Shown here piece by piece: positions 1-8,431 of a stretch of DNA of 64,000 bases. This stretch comes from an uncultured Sphingopyxis sp. GTDB taxonomy: Bacteria > Pseudomonadota > Alphaproteobacteria > Sphingomonadales > Sphingomonadaceae. A program made the position numbers and the translations under genes. The stretch is taken from positions 3,729,501 through 3,793,500 of the forward strand of contig NZ_LT598653.1 of the NCBI RefSeq assembly GCF_900078365.1, written 5' to 3'. The first letter of the stretch is position 1; each line of letters begins with the position of its first letter. Under the pieces are notes generated by a model, which saw only the letters and a program-made list of their open reading frames with translations, did no database searches and was not told the DNA's origin.

Positions 1-407
1 CCGACATCGGTGTTTCGATAACGAAGGAAGGCCTGCTGTCGGTCGACAATGCCAAGCTCGACAAGGCGCTCGAGACCGATGCCGGTGCGGTCGAGGCGCT
101 GTTCAACCCGCGCCGCGACGCCACGCACAATACACTGACCGACCCCGGCATCGCCTTCGCGCTCGACGCGATCCGCGACAAGGCGGTCGGCGTCAATGGC
201 GCGATCGATCGCGTCTCGAAATCGCTCAACGCGAAACAGGAAAATCTCGCCGAGCAGCTCGAGAAGATCGAGGAGCGCGAGGACGCCTATAAGGCACGGC
301 TCGAGAAGCAATATGGCGCGCTCGAAGCCAAGCTCGCGGCGTTCAAGGCGACGCAATCCTATCTTGAACAACAGATCAAGCTCTGGACGAACCAGGGCAA
401 TGACTAA
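1..407 (+). CDS. fliD: FliD flagellar filament cap protein, C-terminal part
   Basis: The frame starting at base 3 is open from the window edge to a TAA at 405-407. It encodes about 134 residues beginning DIGVSITKEGLLSVDNAKL and ending in a helical tail rich in Lys, Glu and Gln. The segment 'G-L-L-S-V-D-N-A-K-L-D-K-A-L' followed by 'VEALFN' is typical of the FliD C-terminal domain, and the long terminal helices match the part that packs into the cap. FliD (HAP2) caps the growing filament and folds exported flagellin. fliS follows after a very short gap, which is the usual order. The start lies outside the window. Assignment rests on the C-terminal pattern plus context. Confidence 0.85.
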   Translation, partial: DIGVSITKEGLLSVDNAKLDKALETDAGAVEALFNPRRDATHNTLTDPGIAFALDAIRDKAVGVNGAIDRVSKSLNAKQENLAEQLEKIEEREDAYKARLEKQYGALEAKLAAFKATQSYLEQQIKLWTNQGND

Positions 408-417
408 GAATTAGAGC

Positions 418-822
418 GTGGGGACCAGGACCGTGACCGCTACCGCTTCGACTGTCCGGGCGACCGGGCTGTATCGCCGATTGCAGAATGAAAGCCGCGC
501 CGCCGCCGCCGACCCCGTCGAGCTGGTGACGATGCTTTACGACGAGCTCGAAACCGCCGTCGGCGTCCTCGCCGCGATGGTGCGACAGGGGCAGCGCATC
601 TCGGCCACCGAACCCGCGCACCGCGCGCGCGCGATCCTGATCGGCCTCGACGTCAATCTCGACCGCGACAAGGGCGGCGACGTCGCGACGGCGCTGTCGC
701 GCGTCTATCGCAGCATGCGCCGCAAGCTCGACGATGCCGTGGCGGCGAACAGCGCCGAGGGGCTTTCCGAACTTCTCGAAGGAATCCTGACGATCAGCGC
801 CGCCTGGCGGCAGCTCCGCTAG
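418..822 (+). CDS. fliS: FliS flagellin export chaperone
   Basis: The product is about 130 residues, the normal size of FliS. The stretch YRRLQNESRAAAADPVELV with MLYDELETAV is the characteristic FliS N-terminal helix pattern (Tyr-rich start, then P-x-L-v-x-M-L-Y-D). FliS binds the flagellin C-terminus in the cytoplasm and prevents premature polymerisation. The gene starts 10 bases after fliD and is probably co-transcribed with it. Two GTG codons are possible starts, 418 and 433. The second has a purine-rich stretch (GGGGACCAGGA) just upstream and would remove five residues, so 433 may be the true start. Confidence 0.9.
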   Translation: MGTRTVTATASTVRATGLYRRLQNESRAAAADPVELVTMLYDELETAVGVLAAMVRQGQRISATEPAHRARAILIGLDVNLDRDKGGDVATALSRVYRSMRRKLDDAVAANSAEGLSELLEGILTISAAWRQLR

Positions 823-840
823 CATGGCTATCACCTGAAC

Positions 841-921
841 CATCGTCCCGGCGAAGGCTGGGACCTCGTCATTGCGTTGAAATGCGAAGGGCGGGATCCC
901 GGCCTTCGCCGGGATGACGAG
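841..921. repeat. Intergenic palindrome, 'ATCCCGGCGAAGGCCGGGAT' family, imperfect pair
   Basis: Two inverted arms (CATCGTCCCGGCGAAGGC and GCCTTCGCCGGGATGACGA) flank about 40 bases between the convergent fliS gene and the sigma-54 activator gene. The same core recurs at 17224-17301 and 22683-22710, so this is a dispersed extragenic repeat. It may also act as a bidirectional terminator, but there is no T-run. Confidence 0.7.
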
Positions 922-993
922 ATGAGGGGTGGGGGTCGGGCCGCCTCAAACAGAGGCGGGACAGCCAATCACCGCGGGACAAAACCGCTGGGT

Positions 994-1028
994 ACCCGGC
1001 CGCCCTAGGTGGGGACGGGCGGCCGGGT
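994..1028. other. Perfect 12-bp inverted repeat between convergent genes
   Basis: ACCCGGCCGCCC at 994-1005 is followed, after an 11-base loop, by its exact complement at 1017-1028. It lies just beyond the 3' end of the minus-strand activator gene (1094). It could form a transcript hairpin, but no T-run sits directly after either arm; the T-run at 1054-1060 is too far away. A terminator role is therefore only a guess. Confidence 0.4.
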
Positions 1029-1093
1029 GGTGCGGGAGCGGACCAGAGCCCCCTTTTTTTCAGCGGGTGCTGAAACCTGTGCGTCGCGGGCCG

Positions 1094-2146
1094 TCAGGCG
1101 GCCTGCTGGTGGACACCATATTTGCGCATCTTCTCGATCAGCGTGGTGCGCTTCAGCGTCAGCAGGCGCGCGGCTTCCGAAATAATGCCGTCGGCGAGGT
1201 CGAGCGCGACGTGAATCTGTTCGAGCTCGATCGTCTCGATCTCGCGCTTGAGATCGATCGGACGGCCCGGCGCCGGCGTCTTGGCCGTCGGTGCGGCCGA
1301 GGCGAAGGGCGCCGCGGCAAAGTCTTCCGTGACGGGGCAGACGGCCGGCCGCGGCGCAAGGGCCGCGGTGGGATCGAGGAGCATCGCGACATCGTCGGCG
1401 CCGAGCGTCTCGCCGCCATGCAGGACGCTGGCGCGCTCGACGAAATTCCTCAGTTCGCGCACATTGCCCGGCCAGGCGTGCCGCATCAGCACCGCCATCG
1501 CGGCGTCGTCATAGCGGCATTTGGCGCCGGCCGGCATCTGGCGCTGGAAATGGCGGACGAGCGCCGGAATATCCTCGACGCGGCTGGCTAGGCTGGGGAT
1601 CTGGAGCACAACCACGCCGAGCCGGAAGAACAGGTCTTCGCGGAACTTGCCTTCGGCGATCGCGGCGCCGAGATCCTGATGGGTGGCCGAAATGACGCGG
1701 ACGTCGACAGCCTTCACTTCGCTGCTCCCGACGCGGACGATCGTCCGGTCTTCGAGCACGCGGAGCAGTTTCACCTGCATGTCGAAACGCATGTCGCCGA
1801 TTTCGTCGAGGAAGAGCGTTCCGCCCTCGCTCGCTTCGAAATGGCCGATGCGGCGAGCATGGGCGCCGGTGAAGCTGCCCTTTTCATGCCCGAAGAGTTC
1901 GGATTCGATCAGTTCGCCGGGGATCGCGCCGCAGTTGATGGCGGAAAAGGCCTTGCCCGCGCGGGCGCCTTCGTCGTGGATCGCGCGAGCGACCAGTTCC
2001 TTGCCCGAGCCCGACGGGCCGCAGAGCATCACCGAGGCGTTCGAACGCGCCACGCGGCGGATCATCTCGCGCAGCCGGCAAACCGCCGGGCTCGACCCGA
2101 TGATCAGCGCTTCGAGCGCCGTATTTTCATTGTGCCCCAGTGTCAT
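1094..2146 (-). CDS. Sigma-54-dependent flagellar activator (AAA+ / Fis-type, no receiver domain)
   Basis: This 350-residue protein is a bacterial enhancer-binding protein. The central AAA+ domain carries Walker A GPSGSGKE (about residues 43-50), the sigma-54 contact loop as GSFTGA (90-95, Ser for the common Ala) and Walker B LFLDE (about 111-115). It ends with a Fis-type helix-turn-helix (EAARLLTLKRTTLIEKMRKYGV). Only about 20 residues precede the ATPase domain, so there is no phosphorylation domain as in FlbD or NtrC; this is the reduced form seen in some FleQ/FlbD relatives. The ATG at 2146 is chosen because GGTGGAGA lies just upstream, although an open frame extends to a TTG at 2197. It probably drives the sigma-54 promoters listed below. 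Confidence 0.88.
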   Translation of the reverse strand: MTLGHNENTALEALIIGSSPAVCRLREMIRRVARSNASVMLCGPSGSGKELVARAIHDEGARAGKAFSAINCGAIPGELIESELFGHEKGSFTGAHARRIGHFEASEGGTLFLDEIGDMRFDMQVKLLRVLEDRTIVRVGSSEVKAVDVRVISATHQDLGAAIAEGKFREDLFFRLGVVVLQIPSLASRVEDIPALVRHFQRQMPAGAKCRYDDAAMAVLMRHAWPGNVRELRNFVERASVLHGGETLGADDVAMLLDPTAALAPRPAVCPVTEDFAAAPFASAAPTAKTPAPGRPIDLKREIETIELEQIHVALDLADGIISEAARLLTLKRTTLIEKMRKYGVHQQAA

Positions 2147-2326
2147 TTTGGTCTCCACCGCACCGCCCGCTCGGTGCCCCTTCGATGGACTCAGCAATTG
2201 ACGAAACTGGTAAACAAAAGCTTATCGCTTGTTCACTAAGTCATTCAAAACAAAGTGATATTGCCAAAACGGAAGCATTGGCAGCGCAAACGCGTTAACT
2301 ATCTCCGATATACCGCCAAACTGGCA

Positions 2327-3187
2327 CTAATTGTCGCCGTCGCGCCAGCCCAGCGTGATCGAGATGCGGCGATTGCGCGGATCGAATCGGTCCGACGGGA
2401 CATAGGGTTCGCGATCGGCGACCCCTTCGATTCGCGCGAACCGCTCCGATGCGATGCCGCGGAACGAAAGATAGTGGCGCGTGACCTCGGCGCGATCAAC
2501 CGACAGGCGCCAGTTGTTGGTGCCCGACTTCGCCGACCAGGGCGCAGCATCGGTGTGCCCGCGGATCATCACCCGGTTGGGTACTTCGGCGACCAGCGCC
2601 GCGACCTCGGCGAACAGCTTGGCGCCGGACGGGGTCAGCTGGCTGGTGCCGATCGCGAACATCGAGACGTCGGCATCGTCGACGATGTCGATGCGCAACC
2701 CTTCCAGCGTTTCGGTGAACCGCAGGTTGCGTGCGAGGCGCTTGAGGTCGGCCCGGCTCTGGAGTCGCTCCTTCAGCGACTGGGCGAGCAGGTTGAACTT
2801 CTTCGATTCGGCTTCGCGCTCGCGCCCCGACGCCTCGCGCGGTCCGCCGACCGCGTCGCGCGGGATCGTCATCGCGCGCGTGCCCGTCTGTGCGGCGCCA
2901 TGCGGATAGCGATCCGCCGCCACCAGCGAATCGCCGCCGAACAGGCCGGTCGACCCCGCGGTGTCGGTTTTCGTCTGCACGATCGTCGGCGCGAAATAAT
3001 CGGCGAGCGCCTTGCGCTGCGCCTCGTTCGTCGCGCCGAGCAGCCACATCAACAGGAAAAAGGCCATCATCGCGGTGACGAAGTCGGCATAGGCGACCTT
3101 CCACGCGCCGCCGTGATGGCCGCCATGCGCTTCCTGGATCACCTTCTTGACGATGACCGGGCGCGGCAGGTTGGGGCGCGCAGCCAT
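2327..3187 (-). CDS. motB: MotB flagellar stator protein
   Basis: The 286-residue protein has a short basic N-terminus, one membrane helix (VAYADFVTAMMAFFLLMWLL) with the proton-binding aspartate at about residue 35 in the Y-A-D-F motif, and a C-terminal OmpA-like peptidoglycan-binding domain (MIRGHTDAAPW...NWRLSVDRA...NRRISITL). MotB anchors the stator to the cell wall and conducts protons with MotA. Its start overlaps the motA stop by one base (TGATG), which indicates translational coupling. The plug and periplasmic linker look normal. About 180 bases of AT-richer DNA separate it from the downstream activator gene. Confidence 0.96.
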   Translation of the reverse strand: MAARPNLPRPVIVKKVIQEAHGGHHGGAWKVAYADFVTAMMAFFLLMWLLGATNEAQRKALADYFAPTIVQTKTDTAGSTGLFGGDSLVAADRYPHGAAQTGTRAMTIPRDAVGGPREASGREREAESKKFNLLAQSLKERLQSRADLKRLARNLRFTETLEGLRIDIVDDADVSMFAIGTSQLTPSGAKLFAEVAALVAEVPNRVMIRGHTDAAPWSAKSGTNNWRLSVDRAEVTRHYLSFRGIASERFARIEGVADREPYVPSDRFDPRNRRISITLGWRDGDN

Positions 3188-4050
3188 CAGCGACCCCGCA
3201 TCCCGTCAAAAACTTCGGCGAAGCTCGGCTGATTATGATGGTCGACGCCCGAGCGCGCCGCCTCGATCACCAGCGGCTGCGGATGGCCGTGGAGCGAAGC
3301 GATGATCAGCTGCTTCACCGTATGATAGATGGCGTTGTCGCTTTCGATCACCGTCTTGGCGCGTGCCGCGAACGGACCGACGAGGCCATAGGCGAGCAGC
3401 ACGCCGAGGAAAGTGCCGACGAGCGCCGAGCCGATCATCGCGCCAAGGATCGCCGGCGGCTTGTCGATCGAGCCCATCGTCTTCACCACACCGAGCACGG
3501 CGGCGACGATGCCCAGCGCCGGCAGCGCGTCGGCCAGGCTCTGCAGGCCCTCGGCAGGCTTCAGGCTGTGATGGTGGTGGCTCTTCAGCGCATTGTCCAT
3601 CACCTCCTCGACCGCATGGGGGTCGAGCGTGCCCGAGGACACCACGACGAGGCGCAGCGTATCGCAGATCAGGTGAACGAGCGTGTCGTCCTTCAAAAGC
3701 TTGGGATATTGCTGGAAGATCGTCGAATTCTTCGGATCCTCGATATGCGGTTCGACCGCGACGGGACCTTCGGTGCGCATCATCTTCATCAGCGTCGAGA
3801 CGAGCAGGATGCAGTCGAGATAATCCTGCTTCTTGTATTGCGGTCCCTTGAACACCTTGCCGAGCCCGCCGGCGAGCGCCTTCAGGTCGGCGCCCGAATT
3901 GCCGATGATCAGCGAGCCGAGCGCCGCACCGCCGATGATCAGCATCTCGTGCGGCAGCGCGTGCATGACGGGGCCGAGGTTGCCGCCGGTCAGCGCAAAG
4001 CCCCCGAAGACCAGCAGGATCAAGACGATGATGCCGACAACGGGAAACAT
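3187..4050 (-). CDS. motA: MotA flagellar stator protein
   Basis: The protein has 287 residues, the usual length. Four hydrophobic segments are present: two N-terminal (FPVVGIIVLILLVFGGFAL and MLIIGGAALGSLIIG) and two after the large cytoplasmic loop (ALPALGIVAAVLGVV and LVGTFLGVLLAYGLV). The Pro-rich motif after the third helix and the terminal cytoplasmic tail fit the proton-driven MotA family. MotA forms the ring around MotB in the inner membrane and contacts FliG. The gene lies 117 bases downstream of flgL on the same strand and immediately upstream of motB. A GGAG is found about 11 bases before the ATG at 4050. Confidence 0.96.
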   Translation of the reverse strand: MFPVVGIIVLILLVFGGFALTGGNLGPVMHALPHEMLIIGGAALGSLIIGNSGADLKALAGGLGKVFKGPQYKKQDYLDCILLVSTLMKMMRTEGPVAVEPHIEDPKNSTIFQQYPKLLKDDTLVHLICDTLRLVVVSSGTLDPHAVEEVMDNALKSHHHHSLKPAEGLQSLADALPALGIVAAVLGVVKTMGSIDKPPAILGAMIGSALVGTFLGVLLAYGLVGPFAARAKTVIESDNAIYHTVKQLIIASLHGHPQPLVIEAARSGVDHHNQPSFAEVFDGMRGR

Positions 4051-4167
4051 ATGTGCGCAACTCCATTGGGGACCCGGCTGTCGAGGCCGGCCCCCGCGAA
4101 CTCAGGCCCCGCTCACTCAGGGACGTCTTGATGTTTAACGGCAGCGGCGCCGCAAGATTGAGGGCCG

Positions 4168-4998
4168 TCAGCTCAAAATATCGAACAAGGTCTGTCGGTT
4201 GATCTTGGCGAAGGCCGCCTGCGCGGCCTGGAGCGTCAGATCCTGGGCATGGAGCTGGGCGATCGCCTCTTCGAGATTGGTGTCCTCGACAACCGAGCGT
4301 TCGTCCTTGAGCGTGATGCCCCGCGCCGCGAGGCTGTCGCCGATGCGGTCGAGGCGGCCGCCCGACAGGCCGATCTTGGCATGTTCGTCGGCGACGTGGC
4401 TGATCGCGGTATCGAGCACGCCGAGCGAGGCGTTCATGGCGGCCTTGTCGTTCGCCGCGACCGCCGCCGCGGCGTCGCGAATGCCCGTCGACAGGCTGTT
4501 GCCGCCGACGACGAACACGTCGGCCGCCGACGGGACGGGCGCGAAGGTGACGTCCGAATCGAAACGCATCACGCGCGCGGCGCCGGCGGCGAACACCGGC
4601 TCGCCGTTCGAATCGCGGGTCGCCGCCAGCGCGTCGAGCTCGTCGGCGATCGTCCCGAGTTCGGCGGCGATGGTGGCGCGGTCGGCGGGGTTCGCCGTAT
4701 CGCTCGTGGCGGCGAGCGTCAGTTCGCGCGCACGCGACATCAGATCGCTTACCGACTTCATCACTCCGTCGGCCTGCGACACGAGCGCCGAGGCCGCGTT
4801 GACGTTCGACGACCAGGCGGTCATGCTCGCCTGCGTCGTGCCGATCGTCGCGATCCGCCGCGCCGCGACCGGATCGTCGGACATGCGCAGCAGTTTCTTG
4901 CCGCCCGAAATCTGGATCTGCGTCCGCTCGAGCGCGTCGGCGAGTTTCTGTTGGCGCGCGATTTCGCGCGTCATGCGATTGCCCACGGCGTTGATCAT
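4168..4998 (-). CDS. flgL: FlgL hook-filament junction protein (HAP3)
   Basis: The 276-residue protein begins MINAVGNRMTREIARQQKLADALERTQIQISGGKKL, followed by RMSDDPVAARR, the flagellin-like N-terminal D0/D1 pattern of FlgL. The C-terminal helix (LQAAQAAFAKINRQTLFDILS) matches the flagellin-type D0 end. FlgL joins the hook (via FlgK) to the flagellin filament outside the cell. It is the last gene of the flgB-to-flgL operon, 15 bases after flgK. It is slightly shorter than the E. coli protein (317 residues), consistent with a small central domain. Confidence 0.93.
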   Translation of the reverse strand: MINAVGNRMTREIARQQKLADALERTQIQISGGKKLLRMSDDPVAARRIATIGTTQASMTAWSSNVNAASALVSQADGVMKSVSDLMSRARELTLAATSDTANPADRATIAAELGTIADELDALAATRDSNGEPVFAAGAARVMRFDSDVTFAPVPSAADVFVVGGNSLSTGIRDAAAAVAANDKAAMNASLGVLDTAISHVADEHAKIGLSGGRLDRIGDSLAARGITLKDERSVVEDTNLEEAIAQLHAQDLTLQAAQAAFAKINRQTLFDILS

Positions 4999-5013
4999 GA
5001 TCCTGGCCCTTCC

Positions 5014-6339
5014 TTAGAGCGAGCTAAGCAGCGTTTGCATCGTTTCGCGCGCGACCTGGATCGTGCGCGCGGCGGCCGAATAGGCCTGCTGGAAACGCAG
5101 CAGTTCGGCCGCCTCGGTGTCGAGATCGACCTGGCTGACCCCGTCGCGCGCCGCGGCCGCCGCGTCGGCGCGGGTCGCGGCGGCGGCATCCTGCGCGCGC
5201 GCCGACGCGACCGTCTGCGCCTGCGACGCCATATGGCCCGACCAGCGCGCTTCGGGATCGTCCGCTTCGCGCATCGCGCCGAACGCCAGCATATTGCCGT
5301 TGCTGCCCGACGCGTCGGCGACGGCCACCTGATCGGGGGTCAGCGCGGCGGCGGTCAGCGTCGCGGCGCTGGTTCCGGTGAACAGCGGCTGCCCCGGATT
5401 GCCGTCGGCGTCGATGCCCGCCTGGTGCGCGGCGTTGAGCTGGGCCGCGAAATCGCTTGCCATCGTATCGAGCGCGGCGCGCTCGTCGGCGACATGGTTC
5501 GCGCCCTCGGCGAGCCCCGCGAGCGACCCGGTCGAGATCGCGAGCGGCGCGCCGCCGATGCTGTACGACAGGCGCCCGTCGGCGGCGGCGGTTACCGAAA
5601 TCGGGTTCACCACGCCGCCGCCGACGAGCAGGTCGCCCGACCCGGCGGCGCGCAGCGTCACCGCGCCATTACTGTCGAAGCTCGCGCTGACCCCCGCCTG
5701 CGCCGACAATTTGTCGAGCAATCGGTCGCGCTCGTCGAGCAGGCTCGCCTCGTTGGTCGATCCCGGGCGCGCCTTGCGCAGCCCGATATTGATCTGTTCG
5801 AGCGCGTCCAGGTTCGCGTTGAACGTGTCGACCTCGCTCGCGGCGGCGCCCTCGATTCCCTCGCCCAGCTTTTCGAGCTGGTTCGCGGCGGTGCGGAAGC
5901 CCGAAGCGATGTCGTCGGCCGACTGCAGGAACTGGGCGCGCAGCGTCCGGTTCGACGGGTCGGAGGTCAGCTGGTCGGCGGTCGTATAGAGGTTGGTGAG
6001 GCCGGTCTTGATGCCGTTCGTCTCGTCGCTCAATGCGCCTTCGACCTTGTCGAGCCAGCTCAGTTTAGTCGCCGCGCGCCCCGAATCGCCCGAAGTGATC
6101 CGCGAATCCTCGATCAGCCACGCGTCGACCGAGCGGTCGAGGCCGCGGATGTCGACGCCGCCGGGGTTGGTGTTGCCGCGATAGAAGATCGAATTGCCGC
6201 CGCCGACGGCCTCCATCATCTCGAGCCGGCGCCGCGCATAGCCGGGCGTCTGGGCGTTGGCGATATTGTCGCCGATCGTCGAGAGCGCGCGCGAATAGGC
6301 CTTGAGCCCGCTGTAGCCGATGCCGAGCAGGTCGCTCAT
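5014..6339 (-). CDS. flgK: FlgK hook-filament junction protein (HAP1)
   Basis: The 441-residue protein starts MSDLLGIGYSGLKAYSRALSTIGDNIANAQTPGYARRR, the rod/hook N-terminal signature with the ANAQTPGY motif. It ends with VDLDTEAAELLRFQQAYSAAARTIQVARETMQTLLSSL, the matching C-terminal helix. FlgK forms the first junction ring between hook and filament. Its ATG overlaps the flgJ stop by four bases, and flgL follows after 15 bases. The length is shorter than in enterobacteria (about 550) and suggests reduced outer domains. Confidence 0.95.
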   Translation of the reverse strand: MSDLLGIGYSGLKAYSRALSTIGDNIANAQTPGYARRRLEMMEAVGGGNSIFYRGNTNPGGVDIRGLDRSVDAWLIEDSRITSGDSGRAATKLSWLDKVEGALSDETNGIKTGLTNLYTTADQLTSDPSNRTLRAQFLQSADDIASGFRTAANQLEKLGEGIEGAAASEVDTFNANLDALEQINIGLRKARPGSTNEASLLDERDRLLDKLSAQAGVSASFDSNGAVTLRAAGSGDLLVGGGVVNPISVTAAADGRLSYSIGGAPLAISTGSLAGLAEGANHVADERAALDTMASDFAAQLNAAHQAGIDADGNPGQPLFTGTSAATLTAAALTPDQVAVADASGSNGNMLAFGAMREADDPEARWSGHMASQAQTVASARAQDAAAATRADAAAAARDGVSQVDLDTEAAELLRFQQAYSAAARTIQVARETMQTLLSSL

Positions 6340-6653
6340 TGCACGCCTCCCCCCGAGCGCGCGGCGAGCCCGCCGAGTTGACCGCGGAACTGCGCCTCGA
6401 CCATGTCGGCGATGCCGAACTGGCGCATCGCGGCGAGGCTGTCGGCGGTGCGCGCGTCGGCCATTTCGCGGAAATTGTCGGTCGCGCTCGACCCGAAGAT
6501 GTCGTCGGCAAGCTTCGCCTGCCGCATCGACGCCATCAGCTGGCGCAGGATCACGGCTTCGAACGCCTCGGCGGCCTTGCGCAGCCCGCCGTCGCCGCCG
6601 CCCGCGGCGGCCGGGGCCGGCGTCGCGCCGACAGAAGAGATAGGTGTCGTCAT
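6336..6653 (-). CDS. flgJ: FlgJ-like rod-binding protein without muramidase domain
   Basis: The 105-residue product carries only the FlgJ N-terminal rod-binding domain (LRKAAEAFEAVILRQLMASMRQAKLADDIFGSSATDNFREMADARTADSLAA). The C-terminal glucosaminidase domain of enterobacterial FlgJ is absent. In alphaproteobacteria the lytic activity is supplied by a separate transglycosylase, and a good candidate lies at 13496-14326. The gene overlaps flgI upstream and flgK downstream by four bases each, so the three are translationally coupled. FlgJ acts in the periplasm as a scaffold or cap for rod assembly. Confidence 0.92.
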   Translation of the reverse strand: MTTPISSVGATPAPAAAGGGDGGLRKAAEAFEAVILRQLMASMRQAKLADDIFGSSATDNFREMADARTADSLAAMRQFGIADMVEAQFRGQLGGLAARSGGGVQ

Positions 6654-7759
6654 ATGATCACCAGTTCCGCAGTGAGCGCGCCGGCCTGGCTCAGCGCCTC
6701 GAGGATGGCGACAAGGTCGCCGGGGGGAACGCCCAGCCGGTTGATCGAATCGACCAGGTCGGAGAGCGAGGCATTGGGTTCCATCAGGAAGGCGGGGCGA
6801 TAATCCTCGGCCACCTCGATTTCGCTCGACGGTTCGATCGCGGTCTGGCCGCGGCTGAACGGCGCGGGCTGGACGACCATCGGCGCCTCCTTGATCGACA
6901 CGGTGAGCTTGCCGTGGCTGACCGCGGCGGTGCCGACGCGGACCGCGCCGTTGATCACCACCGTGCCGGTGCGCGCGTTGACGATCACCTTCGCCGGCGG
7001 CTCGGCGCGCGTCACGCCGAGATTCTCGATCTTCGACATCAACCGCATCCGCTCGTCGCCGTTTCCGCTGGCGCGGATCGCGATGCTCGCGCCGTCGATC
7101 ATCGATGCGGTGCCGGGGATTGCGGCATTGATCGCGTCGGTGACGCGCTTGGCATTGGTCGCGTCGAACTGGTGGAGATTGAAGGTCAGATAGCTTGCCG
7201 TGGCAAAACCGGTGTCGACCGCGCGCTCGACCGTCGCACCGCCCGCGATGCGCCCGCTCGACGGCACATTGACCGTCAGCTTCGACCCGTCGGCGGCATC
7301 GACGCCGAGCCCGCCGATGACGAGGTTACCCTGCACCATCGCGTAAATCTGTCCGTCGGCGCCATAGAGCGGCGCGAGCACGAGCGTGCCGCCGCGTAAG
7401 GATTTCGCCTTGCCGATCGCCGACACGGTGACGTCAAGACGCTGGCCGGGTTTGGCAAAGGGCGGCAGTTCGGCGGTGATCATCACCGCCGCGGCGTTCT
7501 TGAGCGCCGGATTGACCCCCGGCGGCAGCGTCAGGCCGAAGCGCGACACCGCGCCCTTCATGCCCAGCGTCGAATAGTCGAGGCTGTCGTCGCCGGTGCC
7601 CGCGAGTCCGACGACAAGGCCGTAACCGGTGAGCTGGTTCGCGCGCAGCCCCTGGAACTGGCCCATGTCCTTGATGCGCTCGGCGTGCGCGGGGCCTGCG
7701 AAGGCGAGGCCCGCGAGCAGCAGCGCGAAAAGGGTGAACAGGGTCGGACGCTGAGTCAC
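6650..7759 (-). CDS. flgI: FlgI flagellar P-ring protein
   Basis: The protein is 369 residues, the standard length. It starts with a Sec signal peptide (MTQRPTLFTLFALLLAGLAFAGPAHA, cleavage after AHA). The mature start ERIKDMGQFQGLRANQLTGYGLVVGLAGTGDDS is nearly invariant in FlgI. The C-terminus includes VAEDYRPAFLMEPNASLSDLVDSINRLGVPPGDLVAILEALSQAGALTAELVII. FlgI builds the periplasmic P ring around the rod at the peptidoglycan layer. It lies between flgH (12-base gap) and flgJ (four-base overlap). Confidence 0.97.
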   Translation of the reverse strand: MTQRPTLFTLFALLLAGLAFAGPAHAERIKDMGQFQGLRANQLTGYGLVVGLAGTGDDSLDYSTLGMKGAVSRFGLTLPPGVNPALKNAAAVMITAELPPFAKPGQRLDVTVSAIGKAKSLRGGTLVLAPLYGADGQIYAMVQGNLVIGGLGVDAADGSKLTVNVPSSGRIAGGATVERAVDTGFATASYLTFNLHQFDATNAKRVTDAINAAIPGTASMIDGASIAIRASGNGDERMRLMSKIENLGVTRAEPPAKVIVNARTGTVVINGAVRVGTAAVSHGKLTVSIKEAPMVVQPAPFSRGQTAIEPSSEIEVAEDYRPAFLMEPNASLSDLVDSINRLGVPPGDLVAILEALSQAGALTAELVII

Positions 7760-7771
7760 TTCAAATTCCTC

Positions 7772-8431
7772 TTAGAAGGGGCTGATGATCGAGAAGAAGC
7801 GCTGCAGCCAGCCCTGCCGGCTCGCGCGCGCGATCTCGCCCTTGCCGACGTAGCGGATGTGCGCATTGGCGACGCGCGTCGAGAGGACGCGGTTGTCGGG
7901 GCTGATGTCGATCGCGCGCACGATCCCCGAAATCTGGACGCGTTCGTCGCCGCGGTTGAGGGTCAGGAACTTCTCGCCCTTCACCAGCATCGTGCCGTTG
8001 GGATAGACGGCGGCGACGGTCACGCTGACCTCGCCCGACAGCGCGTTCGACTGCGACGCTTCGCCCTTGCCCTTGAACTGCTGGCCGCCGCCCATGCCGA
8101 TGTCGCTGGGGTTGAACAGCGACAGCGGGCCGGTGGTCGGCGGGGAGAGGCCGATATCGCCGTCGCGCTGCGTGCCCGCGGCGTTGCTTTTGGTCGCGGC
8201 GGTGCGCTCGACGAGCTGGATCGTGATGATGTCGCCGACTGCGCCCGCGCGCCCGCCCGACGTCAGCGGCACATAGGCGCCCTGAAAGATCGAGCCGTTC
8301 GCCGGCGGCGGCGCCGGCGGCAGCGGCATCGACGCCGAAAAGGCGTCGGGCGGCAGCTTGTCCTTCGCCTGCGCCGCAATGGGCGCGAGCGCGAGGATCA
8401 GCATCGCCAGCTTAGAGAGTCTGCGACGCAT
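7772..8431 (-). CDS. flgH: FlgH flagellar L-ring protein lacking a lipobox cysteine
   Basis: The 219-residue protein has the FlgH body: SIFQGAYVPLTSGGRAGAVGDIITIQLVE, then KGEGEASQSN-like sequence, and LFTLNRGDE...ISGIVRAIDISPDNRVLSTRVANAHIRYVGKGEIA. FlgH forms the outer-membrane L ring. The signal peptide (MRRRLSKLAMLILALAPIAAQA) is followed directly by KDK, and no cysteine occurs anywhere in the protein. The usual N-terminal lipidated Cys is therefore missing. The gene overlaps the flgG end by 20 bases and belongs to the same operon. Confidence 0.94.
   Translation of the reverse strand: MRRRLSKLAMLILALAPIAAQAKDKLPPDAFSASMPLPPAPPPANGSIFQGAYVPLTSGGRAGAVGDIITIQLVERTAATKSNAAGTQRDGDIGLSPPTTGPLSLFNPSDIGMGGGQQFKGKGEASQSNALSGEVSVTVAAVYPNGTMLVKGEKFLTLNRGDERVQISGIVRAIDISPDNRVLSTRVANAHIRYVGKGEIARASRQGWLQRFFSIISPF

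Noticed and set aside
2325..2342. TGGCAC on the plus strand as a possible sigma-54 promoter
   Set aside because: The GG to GC distance is not ten bases, and it would read into the antisense of motB.
4249..6381. A 710-codon open frame on the plus strand over flgL and flgK
   Set aside because: It crosses two well-supported minus-strand genes and is composed mainly of Arg, Ala, Gly and Val.
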